From PALSA-612 sp963791225 (GTDB lineage: Bacteria; Actinomycetota; Thermoleophilia; Gaiellales; Gaiellaceae): 64,000 bases of DNA. How positions within the stretch are numbered: the first letter of the stretch is position 1; each line of letters opens with the position of its first letter. The translations under genes were made by a program, and so were the position numbers. The notes under the pieces are model-generated. The model searched no databases. It was not told where the DNA came from and was given only the letters and a program-made list of their open reading frames with translations. Location of the stretch: the NCBI GenBank assembly GCA_963791225.1, contig CAWBRV010000003.1, positions 744,001 through 808,000 of the forward strand, in the 5' to 3' direction. Positions 9,901-18,363 of the stretch are shown one piece after another.

Positions 9901-10078
9901 CGCACTGACCAGAGTGGATTCGCTCGACACGCTCGCGCATGTCCTCGGCGTGTCTGGACGATCGGACGAGGCCGTCGCTGTGCTCGAGGAGTCTCTCGCG
10001 CTTCTGGAACGCAAGGGTTACCTCGTCCTGGTCGAGCAAACGCGGAGCAGAGTGGCCGGGTTGCGGGCGGCATCGTAG
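6986..10078 (+). CDS. Zinc-ribbon adenylate cyclase/ATPase/TPR regulator
   Basis: About 1,030 residues if ATG 6986 is used; a TTG at 6950 would add 12 residues, but TAGACT seven bases before 6986 favours the ATG. Order: N-terminal zinc ribbon (CPACGKEL ... CPFCG); class III cyclase domain with both metal aspartates (LFCDVTGST, FIGDAVMAVFG), the Lys before FIGD, and DAVNVAARLE carrying Asp, Asn and Arg, all consistent with active ATP cyclisation; AAA ATPase (VAGVGKSRLAFEF; Walker B VCVFDDIHW); long TPR-like tail. Unlike the 919-residue relative upstream, every expected cyclase residue is present. Confidence 0.9.
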   Translation: MVACPACGKELSGDFLFCPFCGAAVTGASSAPVHEQRKVVTVLFCDVTGSTALGERLDPESLRRVMARYFEVMKQSIERHGGTVEKFIGDAVMAVFGVPVSHEDDALRAVRAAWDMREALADLNDELIRDYGTRLDARIGVNTGEVVTGTEERLATGDAVNVAARLEQAAPPGEVLLGEQTLRLLLDAVDVEELPPLEVKGKREPLSTFRLVAIRPDAEATGRRPDAPMVGRARELERLRGAYSQAVGDRSCQLFTILGVAGVGKSRLAFEFLSSLDESSTVRGRCLSYGEGITYWPVVEVVKQLEPRLPDLVDDSFALSLLRSLLGDEETSSSTEEIARAVRKLLEAAAQEAPLVCVFDDIHWGEGAFLDLIEHIADLSRDAPILLLCMARPEHLDRRPGWAGGKLNATTVLLEPLDAGDTDLLVDELLAGEAIDEKLRAGIREAAEGNPFFCEQIVALVQASGDTDVVVPPTIQALLAARLDQLDPSEREVLERGAIEGRVFHRGAVQALAPAATQVGGGLTSLVRKELVRPTRAQVPGEDAYRFRHLLIRDATYDALPKAVRAALHERFSDWLEEHGTELVELDEILAYHLEQAHRYLAELGPLDDHARELASRAARRLVRSGRRAFDRGDMRAAAGLLTRAGALLSPREPDRPAVRAMLASALIQIGELDRADEMLVEVIDAASAAQDAPTEARARLELIVLRLQTAPELDDRDALSEVELVVETFERLGDEEGLAMALQNVGKLHMWLGRCEEGAAVLERALGHARAAGSRIQEIYCLMWLGLALVSGPRPADEAIRLCEEICTAEPGSAAEATVRTSMGLLEAGRGQFERAQAACTAGRGLMRELGLTLDWAGSTMFVGRAHRVAGDFVESERVLREGYDELRRIGETGYLSTVAGELGLTLALMGRLDEAQRFSEESEAAAGRWDIESQALWRDARARVFAERGDNEQAERLARESVALSRPTDFALTRVDSLDTLAHVLGVSGRSDEAVAVLEESLALLERKGYLVLVEQTRSRVAGLRAAS

Positions 10079-10152
10079 GGCAGGTCGTCGGGGCCGCGGC
10101 CGAGCCACGCGGCGCGCCGGCGAGACGCTGGCGCGGGCTCTCGGTGCGCCGG

Positions 10153-10815
10153 CTAGCGCCTGACGCCCATCGCGATCGAGCCGACGTAGCCCGTGCCCTT
10201 GCGGCGGAGCGTCAGCGTCGACCGGCGGCCGCCCGACTGGTAGATCATGTCCTGCGCGTTCCGGACATCGCGGCTCGGGCGGCGGCTGTACGGCGAGCGC
10301 CTGTAGACGGCGTCCGTGAGGGTGTCGGAGAAGAAGAGCTGGCCCGTGTAGACGACGTTGCCGCCGACATGCACCTTCACGTGGATGTGGACCGTCCTGC
10401 CCTGGTACCAGCCCGGATAGACGGTCTGGAAGACCGCGAGGCCGCCCTTGTCCGTCTTCTGGATGCCGCGCATGAACGTCCGGCTCGAAGCCCCCGAGCC
10501 GAAGCCCGAGTAGACGCCGCCCGCGTCGGCGTGCCAGATGTCGACGATCGCGCCCTTGATCGGCGTGCACGTCTTCGCGTCGACGACCTGCAGGCGCAGG
10601 TCCAGCCGCGCGCCGGGGCGTCCCTCGGTGATGTTGTGGCGGAGCTTCTCGCCCGCGATGTAGTACGGGCCTTCGGTCATCTCCGGCGTGAGGATGCAGC
10701 TGACTGCGGTCGCGGCTGGAGCCGAGCCGCTGCGAAAGGCGCCGAGTCCGAGCGCAGCGACGACGAGGCCGCCGGCGCGGGCGAGGAGACCGCTGCGGGT
10801 GATCCGTTCGACCAT
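10153..10815 (-). CDS. Exported intradiol ring-cleavage dioxygenase-like protein
   Basis: A 220-residue protein if ATG 10815 is taken (a longer upstream frame lacks signal-peptide character). TACGGT lies six bases before it. The N-terminus VERITRSGLLARAGGLVVAA is a signal peptide. The core resembles intradiol dioxygenases: Tyr in MTEGPYY, Tyr in YPGWYQGRT, and two histidines in VHIHVKVH, the Fe(III) ligand set of catechol/protocatechuate dioxygenases. Exported members of this family occur widely in actinobacteria; their substrates are mostly unknown. It stands apart from the next operon by about 130 bases. Confidence 0.85.
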   Translation of the reverse strand: MVERITRSGLLARAGGLVVAALGLGAFRSGSAPAATAVSCILTPEMTEGPYYIAGEKLRHNITEGRPGARLDLRLQVVDAKTCTPIKGAIVDIWHADAGGVYSGFGSGASSRTFMRGIQKTDKGGLAVFQTVYPGWYQGRTVHIHVKVHVGGNVVYTGQLFFSDTLTDAVYRRSPYSRRPSRDVRNAQDMIYQSGGRRSTLTLRRKGTGYVGSIAMGVRR

Positions 10816-10949
10816 GGCCCCACCGTACACAGCGGACCTGGGAAAGCCCTGTGAGCTCGACAGTTGCGGCTGGCCGCCGCCGAGAGCGTGCGGCCGGCTG
10901 CACGCGACGCCTGTTCCCGCGCTCGCGGTCCCGCAACCGCCGGGCGCGA

Positions 10950-11753
10950 TCAGGAGGCGATCTTCAGGGGCGCGCAGCTCGTCTTGCTCTGGTTGCCCGC
11001 CGGGTCCTGCGCCAGCACGCAGAACTGGAGCTTCGTCGTCTCCAGGTCGGCGGGCACCTTCCACACGACCGACGCCTTCTGCTTCGGCTTCGACTTCGCG
11101 AAGCCCTTCGAGATCGTGGCGAAGAGGAGGTACGAGGGTCCGTAGACGCGGACGACCTCGCGGCTCTTGCCGCTCGCGTCGTAGACGGTGAAGCGAAGCG
11201 TGGCCGGCTTGCCCTTCTTCCCGGTCGAGGCCAGAGCGGACACGGCCGGCGGCGTCGCGTCCCTGTGCGCGCCCGTGCCGATCGTCTGGCGGAGCTTCTG
11301 GACGGCCGCCGTCGCCGCGTTCGTCAGGCCCTCCGAGTCGGGCGCGATCGTGATCCCTGCGAGTGCCGCCTTCTCCGCGTCGGTCGGCTTGTGGTTGGCG
11401 TAGACACCGAAGCCGGCCGGCATGACGACGAGCAGCCGCTGCGTGTAGAAGCTCTCGAGCTCGGCGCCGAGGAAGCGGGCGTAGACGTCCTGCCGGTTGA
11501 ACAGGCTCGGTACCGCGCCGAGATCCTGCTCGGAGGCGATCACGGCGACCTTGATCCGGAAGCCGGCCCTGTTCGACGCCGCGACGGCCGCCTTCAGCTT
11601 CGCCGCCGCGTCCGCGGACGGCTTCGCGTAGGGGAGGAACACGTCCTGGAAGTAGAGGACGTCGCTGGCCGGGTCGCCGTCGGCGCGGCCGGCCTGAGCC
11701 GCGAGCCCTGCGAGCACGGCCGCGGCAAGCGCGACGGGAAGGAAGCGGCGCAT
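10950..11753 (-). CDS. Exported TPM-domain-like protein with Ig-like tail
   Basis: A 267-residue protein starting MRRFLPVALAAAVLAG (signal peptide, cut near GRADG). The first half (DGDPASDVLYFQDVFLPYAK ... FRIKVAVIASEQDLG ... YARFLGAELES) resembles the TPM fold and is paralogous to the protein at 12646-13326. The C-terminal half is beta-rich (LRFTVYDASGKSREVVRVYG ... FCVLAQDPAGNQS), matching the tail of the neighbouring repeat protein. Last gene of the operon; its start overlaps the preceding stop (TGATG). Function unknown; TPM proteins are envelope-associated. Confidence 0.75.
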   Translation of the reverse strand: MRRFLPVALAAAVLAGLAAQAGRADGDPASDVLYFQDVFLPYAKPSADAAAKLKAAVAASNRAGFRIKVAVIASEQDLGAVPSLFNRQDVYARFLGAELESFYTQRLLVVMPAGFGVYANHKPTDAEKAALAGITIAPDSEGLTNAATAAVQKLRQTIGTGAHRDATPPAVSALASTGKKGKPATLRFTVYDASGKSREVVRVYGPSYLLFATISKGFAKSKPKQKASVVWKVPADLETTKLQFCVLAQDPAGNQSKTSCAPLKIAS

Positions 11754-12649
11754 CACGTCGCCCTGAACGCGGAGCAGGAACGGGTGCTGCGGTTTCCCGC
11801 CTCGTCGCTCGCGATGCCGCAGTAGCGCCGGGCGCCCGGCTTCAGGCCGCGTGGGACGCGCCAGTGCGCCGTGTACGTGCGCCCGTAGCGGACGGGTCCG
11901 AGCGGAACGGTGACGCGCCCGATCGTGACCGTGCCCTGCACGATCGTCAGCAGTTCGCGGCTCTTGCCGCTGTCGTCGAAGACGCGGAAGCGGAGGTCGG
12001 CGGTCTTCCCGCGTGCGGCCGAGGCGGGCATCGTGCGGATGTGTGGCGGCGCACGATCGACGTGGTCGAAGGTCGCCGTCACCTTCGTGTCGGCCGAGAA
12101 CGTCACCGCGCACGTCCCGGTCCCGGTGCAGCCGCTACCGCTCCAGCCGGCGAATGTCGAGCCCTCGTCGGCGACCGCGAGCAGCGTCATCGTCGCTCCC
12201 TCCTGCAGCGTCGCCGCGCACGTCGGCCCGCAGTCGATGCCTCCGGCGCCACCGACGTAACCCTTGCCCGTACCGGCCTTCGCCACCGACAGCGTGAACT
12301 TCTTGGGCGGCGGAGGCGGTGTCCCGAATCCCGCCGCGACGTCCTTGGGACCGCTGATGACCAGCGTGCACGAAGGGTCGCTCCCGTAGTCGACGCACGA
12401 GCCGCCCCAGGACGTGAACTGTGCGCCCTCGTCCGGGGTGGCCGTCAGGACGAGCGTCGACTCCTGGAGGATCAGCGCCGAGCACGAGCCGGGGCAGTCG
12501 ATCGATCCGCCGTTGCCCGTGCCGGTCACGTGTCCCGGTCCGGTGACGGTCACCGTCACCTCGAAGTGGGCGACCCGCGCGCCGACTGTCGCTGCGGCCC
12601 AGCCGCACAGCGACAAGACTGCGATCCCCGCAACGACCCACCGTCTCAC
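11753..12649 (-). CDS. Exported protein with two divergent InlB/Listeria-Bacteroides-type repeats
   Basis: A 298-residue secreted protein: signal peptide to about residue 24, then two beta-repeat units of the same plan (GHVTG...SIDCPGSCSA...TPDEGAQFTSWGG and GYVGG...GIDCGPTCAA...ADEGSTFAGWSG), each with conserved cysteines, a proline linker, and a C-terminal beta domain (DSGKSRELL ... DEAGNRSTRSCS) like that of the downstream protein. Such repeats usually act in surface display or adhesion. Translationally coupled to both neighbours by short overlaps. Confidence 0.8.
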   Translation of the reverse strand: MRRWVVAGIAVLSLCGWAAATVGARVAHFEVTVTVTGPGHVTGTGNGGSIDCPGSCSALILQESTLVLTATPDEGAQFTSWGGSCVDYGSDPSCTLVISGPKDVAAGFGTPPPPPKKFTLSVAKAGTGKGYVGGAGGIDCGPTCAATLQEGATMTLLAVADEGSTFAGWSGSGCTGTGTCAVTFSADTKVTATFDHVDRAPPHIRTMPASAARGKTADLRFRVFDDSGKSRELLTIVQGTVTIGRVTVPLGPVRYGRTYTAHWRVPRGLKPGARRYCGIASDEAGNRSTRSCSAFRAT

Positions 12650-13326
12650 GTTTGCCCCTCTCCCTCGGCGGTGGGCGCAAGCCTACGACGCCTGCGTGAA
12701 CGTCGTGCAAATTCGGCGCCGCCGACGATCAGCAAGCCCGCGGCGGCGGCGACCGCGATCACGATCGTGTCCATGCTCGACCCCGAGCCTGAGCCCGTGC
12801 TCGAGCTCACGGCCGGGAGCTTCACGCCGTCTCTCGCCGCCAGGAGTCGCACGGCCCTGTCCGCCGTCTTCAGGAGCCCGTCCGTGCCCTTCCCGATCGG
12901 AACCGTGCGGACGAGCGCCAGCGTCTTCGGCGCGGGCTGCACGACGTAGGTCGTGTTCACGCGGCGGGTCTTCTCGTTGTAGCCGTACCCCTTCGGGCTC
13001 ACGATCAGGAGCCGGTCGCGGTACACGAAGGCGAGCTCCTCGGCCAGGAACCCCGCATAGGCCTGGGGCTTCTCCCAGAGCGCGGAGACGGAGCCGAGGT
13101 CGTACGGCGACGTGATCACTGCGACGCGGATCTTGTAGCCCCGCTTGTTCGCGTCGGCCACGGTCTCCTTCAGCCGCGTGAGGCTGTCCTTGGGCGTGGT
13201 CGAGTAGTAGGGATAGAAGACCTGGTAGGTGAGCAGGAAGTCGCTCGCCGGGTCGCCGTCGGCGCGCGCGAGCGGGGCAGCGACTGCCGCGGCCAGCAGG
13301 CAGAGGACGAGGACGCGGCGCTTCAC
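12646..13326 (-). CDS. Membrane-anchored TPM-domain protein
   Basis: A 226-residue protein from GTG 13326, chosen because it overlaps the previous stop (GTGA) and begins a clean signal peptide (KRRVLVLCLLAAAVAAPLA). The TPM-like domain (DGDPASDFLLTYQVFYPYYS ... YKIRVAVITSPYDLG ... YAGFLAEELAFVYRDRLLIV) is paralogous to the gene at 10950-11753. A Ser/Gly linker leads to a C-terminal transmembrane helix and an Arg-rich cytoplasmic tail. The role is unknown. Confidence 0.8.
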   Translation of the reverse strand: MKRRVLVLCLLAAAVAAPLARADGDPASDFLLTYQVFYPYYSTTPKDSLTRLKETVADANKRGYKIRVAVITSPYDLGSVSALWEKPQAYAGFLAEELAFVYRDRLLIVSPKGYGYNEKTRRVNTTYVVQPAPKTLALVRTVPIGKGTDGLLKTADRAVRLLAARDGVKLPAVSSSTGSGSGSSMDTIVIAVAAAAGLLIVGGAEFARRSRRRRRLAPTAEGEGQT

Positions 13327-14314
13327 ACGTGCGCCTTCGCCGGCGGGACGATCCGGAGCGGGCTGTCGAACGGGCCATAGACCTCGTGCATGAAGTGCGC
13401 CGTCGTCGTCATCCGCAGCTCCAGGGTACGCATGGTCGCCCGTTCGACCTCGATCGTGAACCACGCGTGGAGTTGCGGGTCGAAGAAGCTCGCCTCGTCG
13501 ACGCGTCGTCCGTGCAGGGTCGACGTCCCGAGCAGGTGCGCGTTCGACACGCTCTCCCAGAGCGGGAGCGGCTGACGGATCGGATCCTGCTCGGACGCCT
13601 GCCAGCGCCGGCCGGGCAGGCGGTCCCAGCGGTGCGTACCGATCGACACCGCCGCCGGGCCGTTGCGGATCTCGTACGTGTAGCGGTACGGCGCCTGGAA
13701 GTGCCAGACGGTGTCGATCGTCGCGCCGGGGCCGGAGGAGAGATGGTCGTGGTCGACGAGCGTCTTCAGGCGGCGCCAGGTCGTGTCGGCGCGCCCGACG
13801 AGGGCGACGGCCGACAGGCCCGGCACGGACGCGGGGAGCCGGAAGCTCACGGCCGAGGCGGCGCGGTTCCGTCCCCGGATCCGCACGCGCACGGCCCGTG
13901 GTGCCGGGAGCGCGATCGACGCGGCGTAGCAGCCCGCGCCGCACGGCCGGGCGGCGACGCCGCGACCGCCGCCGGGGTCGAACGAGACGGAGAGCCCGCG
14001 TACCGGCTGGTCGGGGCCGACGACGGACGCCTGCAGCGCGAGCCGGCCCGCGCGCTGCGACACGGCCAGGCCCACCGCCAGGTCGCGGTCCTCGCGGGCG
14101 AGCACGAGCGCACCCGCGGGAGGCGAGGGGAAGCTCGCTGTCGCGGTCGCGGCGGCGCCGAGGAGACGGCGGGCGCCGCCTGCGGGCCGGTTCCGGACGA
14201 GCCGCTGGGTGTCGACTGCGCCAGCAGCACCACGGTGACGACGGCGCCGATGCCGGCCGCGAAGGCGACCAGCGCGGCCAGGAGCTTGACCCTGATCTCG
14301 GTCTCGGGCGTCAT
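13323..14314 (-). CDS. Conserved membrane-anchored extracellular protein, one apparent frameshift
   Basis: The start ATG 14314 overlaps the preceding CopCD stop (ATGA) and encodes MTPETEIRVKLLAALVAF plus one transmembrane helix. Near 14145-14165 the frame is lost, and the conserved continuation (PAGALVLAREDRDLAVGLAV ... to PPAKAHV) lies in the adjacent frame. Joined, the product would be about 330 residues, an N-terminal anchor with an extracellular beta-rich region ending in DTVWHFQAPYRYTYEIRNG and WFTIEVER. Coding character is intact on both sides, so one base is lost or gained by error or recent mutation. Function unknown. Confidence 0.7.
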
Positions 14315-16047
14315 CCGCTCGCGTGGTCGAGGAGCAGGACTTCGAGCGGCGGCGCGCCCGGCGGCCGGATGTCGAACCCGACGCCCCAGCGGCCGACCAT
14401 CACGAGCGCCGGCGTGTTCGCGCGCGCGTAGCCGCCGGCCGACTGCTCGGGGAGGTTGTAAGCCTGCTGCTGCATCTCCATGTCGAGCATCGTGAACGTG
14501 GCCGTCACGTCGGCGCCGCGAACCGGCTTGCCGTTCTTCGTGATCTTGACGGCGAACGTGTTCGGCACCGCCGCCTTGTTGGGGGTGAAGGCGAAGTGGA
14601 GCGTGTAGTCGCCCTTCTTCACGGATCGCGGAGCCGTTGGAGGCCACGTGCGCGTTGATCGAGCCGAGGCTCGCGAGCGCTTTCGGCGGCGGCGGCAGGC
14701 TGGTCAGGAGCGCCGCGCCGAAGAACGCCCCGGCGACGAGCAGCACCTCGCCGCTGACGAGGATGCGCAGGACGCTCGTCGCCGACGATCCCGCTCCCGG
14801 CGTGCCCCCGGCTGCGCGCCGGAACCGGGGTGCCGTCCACGTGAAGTTGACGGCCGCGATCACGATCGTCCCCGCGAGGAAGACCAGCTTGAGGACGAGC
14901 GACTTGCCGTAGGACGTGTCCCAGAGCGAGCCGAGCGTCGGGAAGTGCTGGAGCGCGGAGCCGATGCCCGAGGCGACGAGCACGATCACGCTCACGAACG
15001 CGATCTTCGAGAAGCGCGGCACGACGGCGGTCAGCGCGGGGACGCGCAGCTCGCCGACGCTCGCGCCGAGCACGAGCAGCCCGACGAGCCCGCCGATCCA
15101 GAGCGAGCCCGAGGCGAGGTGGATCCAGTCGATCCCGACCGACAGCCACTCGGGGCTCGTCTGCGCCGCGTGGCCCGCGAGCCCGGGAACGAGGAGCGCG
15201 GAGCCCGCCGCGGCCAGCGCTCCCGCGAGCGCGAGCAACGCCGCAACGGATCGCTGCTTGCGATCCGAGACGTCGAGCCAGATCGCGATCCCGCCGGCGA
15301 CGGCGAGCAGGGCGAGCACGATCTCGAGGTCGACCAGCGAGCGCCCGAAGTGTGACGCCGTCAGCAGCGGCACGACACCACCGAGGTCGAAGACCGACAG
15401 CTGCGCGAACTTCGCCGTCGACATCACGTCGTAGATCGGCGTCGCGATCAACGCTCCCGCGATCGTGACGAAGAACGCGGCCGAGACCGACCGCAGCGAC
15501 GCCCCGGGAACCCGCCGCGGCACGTCGCGGGCGATCAGCGTCCGCAGGATCAGGAGCCCGATCGCGGACATGAAGAGCAGGAACATGGCCCAGCGCGCGA
15601 CCAGGAGGCCGGGCGTGGCGGCGCTCTCCGTCAGCGAGGGGATCACGAACTGCGGCTGCCGGGCCCGGGTTCGGGACCGATCGCGAACGGAAGGCGCCTC
15701 TTGACCGGGTGCCCGTCGGCCGAGATGACGCGCCAGTAGACGAGGTACCAGCCCTGCGGCAGGTCCGGCTTGAGCGGCGTGACGAGTGTGTCCGGATTCG
15801 TCGGCGACCGTGTCGGCTGGCGCGGTCGTCTCCTGCGTCGCGTTCGGGTCGGTCACCGAGACGGTCGCGAACCGCGGCTCGACCGCCTCGCTGTAGGTCA
15901 GGTCGACCTCCTTCGGCGGCTTGTGACGGTGACGCTCGCCGACGGTGACGTGTGCAGGAGCGCGGCGTGCGCGAGTGCGGAGGCAGGCGCCGCCAGCGCC
16001 ACGACCGTGGCGACGAGCGCGGCGGCGCCTGTCCTCCGGAGCCTCAC
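14311..16047 (-). CDS. CopC-CopD-YtkA copper-resistance fusion, four apparent frameshifts
   Basis: Read across frames, one gene emerges. GTG 16047 starts a signal peptide and a CopC domain (AHAALLHTSPSAS; PPKEVDLTYSEAVEPRFATV; LPQGWYLVYWRVISADGHPV). Then comes a CopD-type eight-helix membrane domain (ARWAMFLLFMSAIGLLILRT ... SVGIDWIHLASGSLWIGGLV), then a YtkA-like domain (GDYTLHFAFTPNKAAVPNTF ... LDMEMQQQAYNL). Frame changes fall near 15925, 15800, 15660 and 14630; total length 1,737 is divisible by three, so they compensate. CopC/CopD handle periplasmic copper and copper import. Whether this is a pseudogene or poor sequence cannot be told here. Confidence 0.8.
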
Positions 16048-16640
16048 GCGACGGCCCGCTTCCCTTTCCCGCCGGCGAGCGCGAGCACGGCGATCACGAG
16101 CGCCGCGATCGCGAGCACGAGCGCGACGATCTCGAGCGTCGACGTCCCCCCGCCGCCGCCGAACGAGCTGAGCGCCTCGACCGTCGGTGCGGGCGTCTCC
16201 GAGCTCTCGGCGCCGTTCCAGTCGACAACCGAGCCGTCGGAGTAGGTCTGGCGCACGGTGAACGTCACCGTCCCCGGCTTGGGAATGTCCGCGTTGAAGC
16301 GGAAGACCGAGTCCTGTCCGGTCGGGACGTGCCCGCCGGTCCAGGTGACGCTCTGCACCACGGCCTCCTCGCCCGATCCGGTGGACTGGGTGCTCTGCGT
16401 CCAGCCTGCGGGCGGCGGCTCGAACGAGTCGATCGCGAAGCTCGACGGAACCGTGAGGACGATCTTCGTCGTCGTCAGCCCTTCCTTCTCGGTCGGCACC
16501 GAGAGCGTGAACTGCTGGAGCGCGTTCGCCTTGGCGACTGCCGGGCTCATGATCGCGTGCGCCGACGCGCCGGCGGCCACGACGAGCGCGACCCCCGCTG
16601 CGAGACCGAGTACCGCGAGCCGCCTTCGGATTGCCTTCAT
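16044..16640 (-). CDS. YcnI/DUF1775 copper-associated exported protein
   Basis: A 198-residue protein: signal peptide ending GASAHA, so the mature protein begins at His, as expected for DUF1775 copper binders. The conserved DUF1775 core follows (AHAIMSPAVAKANALQQFTL ... TKIVLTVPSSFAIDSFEPPP ... WTGGHVPTGQ ... VRQTYSDGSVVDWNG). A Gly/Ser linker and C-terminal transmembrane helix end in KGKRAVA. DUF1775 domains bind Cu(II) and are encoded with CopC/CopD, exactly the arrangement here (GTGA overlap with copC). The frame is uninterrupted. Confidence 0.92.
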   Translation of the reverse strand: MKAIRRRLAVLGLAAGVALVVAAGASAHAIMSPAVAKANALQQFTLSVPTEKEGLTTTKIVLTVPSSFAIDSFEPPPAGWTQSTQSTGSGEEAVVQSVTWTGGHVPTGQDSVFRFNADIPKPGTVTFTVRQTYSDGSVVDWNGAESSETPAPTVEALSSFGGGGGTSTLEIVALVLAIAALVIAVLALAGGKGKRAVA

Positions 16641-17668
16641 GCCTGCTCCTTTCGAGAAGTGCGTACGTTGGAAAGCCCCGGCCGGCTTTTCGCGCGGCTG
16701 CGCGTGCCGGGGTCCGGGACGAGGAAGACGAGGCCGGCGGCGCCCAGGCCCGCACCGAGTGCGAGCGCCGCCGCCGCACGCACGGCCGACGCCGGCAGGG
16801 CCGAGACGACGACCCCGTGGCGGAAGACCGCGACCTCCGACAGTGCCTGGAGGACGGCAAAGGCGGCGATCGCGGCGACGGCGACGAGCCGTGCCCGCGG
16901 ACGTGTCAGCAGCACGATCGCTGCGACGGTCAACGCCACCTCGACCGCCAGCAGCAGCCAGCGGTCGGCCGAGACGGACAGGCCGCCAGCCGCGAAGCCG
17001 CCGAGGTCCGCCAGCGTCGCGAGCCCGGCGAGCGCCGCCAGGCCGCACGCACCCGCCCACAGCCACCGGCGCCGTCGCGCGGCGACGACGGCCGCGACGA
17101 GCGGCAGGGCGCCGAGCAGGAGCCAGGGCCAGAGCGGCGGCTTCGACCGGCGGGTCAGCTCGCCCGCGACAGCGGCACGCCGACCGCCCACGACGACGGG
17201 AACCGACCAGGCCACGTTGGCTCGCCCGTGGAGCGCCGACGACGGTGCCCAGACCCGCGTGTCCGCCCAGGCGAGCGAGTGCGCACGCGTGACCGGTGTC
17301 CACTCGGCGTTCCCGGGCCGGGAGCTGACGTGTCCCGTCGGGACGAGCCGAAGGCCCTGCGCCGTCTCCGAGCGGGCGTTCGCCGCCACGCCCGTCGGCC
17401 CGAAACGGAGGAACGGCTCTCCCACGTAGCCGAGGACGACGGCCTGCCGATCCGGCTCGACGGTCAGCCGCAGCTTGCGCCCGGCGTCCACGAGCGTCGC
17501 GTGCACGCCGTCCGGCCCGGCGCCGCCGGGCAGGATCCTGTTCGCGTAGTCGAGCGCGACGACCGGGACGGCGGTGTGGTGCGCCTGGGCCACGCCCGGC
17601 ACCACGAGCGCCGCGAGAACGGTCGGTATGAGCAGGCGAGCAAGCCGTCCTGCACGTGGGAGCTGCAA
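16637..17668 (-). CDS. Conserved exported/multi-pass membrane protein in the copper operon
   Basis: TTG 17668 is chosen because a strong Shine-Dalgarno (GGAGGA) sits directly before it and a signal peptide follows (LARLLIPTVLAALVVPGVAQ), giving 343 residues. The mature N-terminal half is extracellular, begins AHHTAVPVVALDYANRILP (another His-rich start), and is followed by five or six transmembrane helices (PPLWPWLLLGALPLVAAVVA onward). The stop overlaps the ycnI start (ATGA). I cannot assign a family; the processed His-His N-terminus and context suggest copper handling. Confidence 0.78.
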   Translation of the reverse strand: MQLPRAGRLARLLIPTVLAALVVPGVAQAHHTAVPVVALDYANRILPGGAGPDGVHATLVDAGRKLRLTVEPDRQAVVLGYVGEPFLRFGPTGVAANARSETAQGLRLVPTGHVSSRPGNAEWTPVTRAHSLAWADTRVWAPSSALHGRANVAWSVPVVVGGRRAAVAGELTRRSKPPLWPWLLLGALPLVAAVVAARRRRWLWAGACGLAALAGLATLADLGGFAAGGLSVSADRWLLLAVEVALTVAAIVLLTRPRARLVAVAAIAAFAVLQALSEVAVFRHGVVVSALPASAVRAAAALALGAGLGAAGLVFLVPDPGTRSRAKSRPGLSNVRTSRKEQA

Positions 17669-17718
17669 GGTTCCTCCATTCCGTCCGATGACGACGCGCC
17701 CCACCGGGGCGCGCGCGG

Positions 17719-18331
17719 TCAGACGGCGAGGGGCGGCGCGCGGAGCCCGCGAAGCTCGGCGAGCGGATGGCGGCGCCGAGCGAGGAGCGGCCGTGCGACA
17801 GGGAACGACGAGCACGTCGAGCCGGAGGACGGCGCGCGGGCGGGGGCGGGCGACGAGCGCGATCAGCTGCGAGCACGAGCGCTCCACGAGCGCGACGAGC
17901 GCGGCCAGGGCCGCGACGACGGCAAGGACGAGCAGGAGCTGCGACGGCCCGAACGCGGCTGCGGCGGCGCGACCCTCGGCCAGCGTCCGCTCGATCGTCT
18001 CCTGCACGACGAGGAAGGCGATGCTCGCGAGCGCGAGCCGCACGCCGCGGACGGTCCCGGGCAGGGGCCGTGCGGCGGCGGGCAGCAGCACGCGGACGAC
18101 GACGCGGCGCAGCGAGGCGCGGCCGAGGAGGGCTGCGAGCAGGAGCACGGCGAAGGCGACGACAGCCGCCAGCGACAGCCCGGCGACGAGCGGCTCGTAC
18201 CAGGCGAAGTAGGCGTGCTCGCCGGTCGAGGGCAGCAGGGTGCGGTAGAGCGCCAGATGCCCGCCGAGCGCACAGAGGGCGACCGGCAGGAGCTGCCGGA
18301 GCCCGCCGACGAACCTGCTCGCCGGTCGCAT
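17719..18331 (-). CDS. Integral membrane protein, one apparent frameshift near its C-terminus
   Basis: ATG 18331 (or 18343) starts MRPASRFVGGLRQLLPVALC, then four or five transmembrane segments (GGHLALYRTLLPSTGEHAYF; AAVVAFAVLLLAALLGRASL; VRLALASIAFLVVQETIERT; FGPSQLLLVLAVVAALAALV). After VVPC the frame runs on without a natural end. In the adjacent frame the sequence reads ARPLLARRRHPLAELRGLRA then PPLAV and a TGA at 17719, a more plausible terminus, so an indel near 17790-17810 is likely. Function unknown; it belongs to the copper/envelope operon. Confidence 0.65.
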
Positions 18332-18363
18332 GCGGGAGAGCATAGCCCGGGCGCCCGCGACCG

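Noticed and set aside
8375..10936. 853-codon minus-strand frame
   Set aside because: Antisense to the second cyclase/ATPase gene and out of frame with the dioxygenase-like gene at its upstream end.
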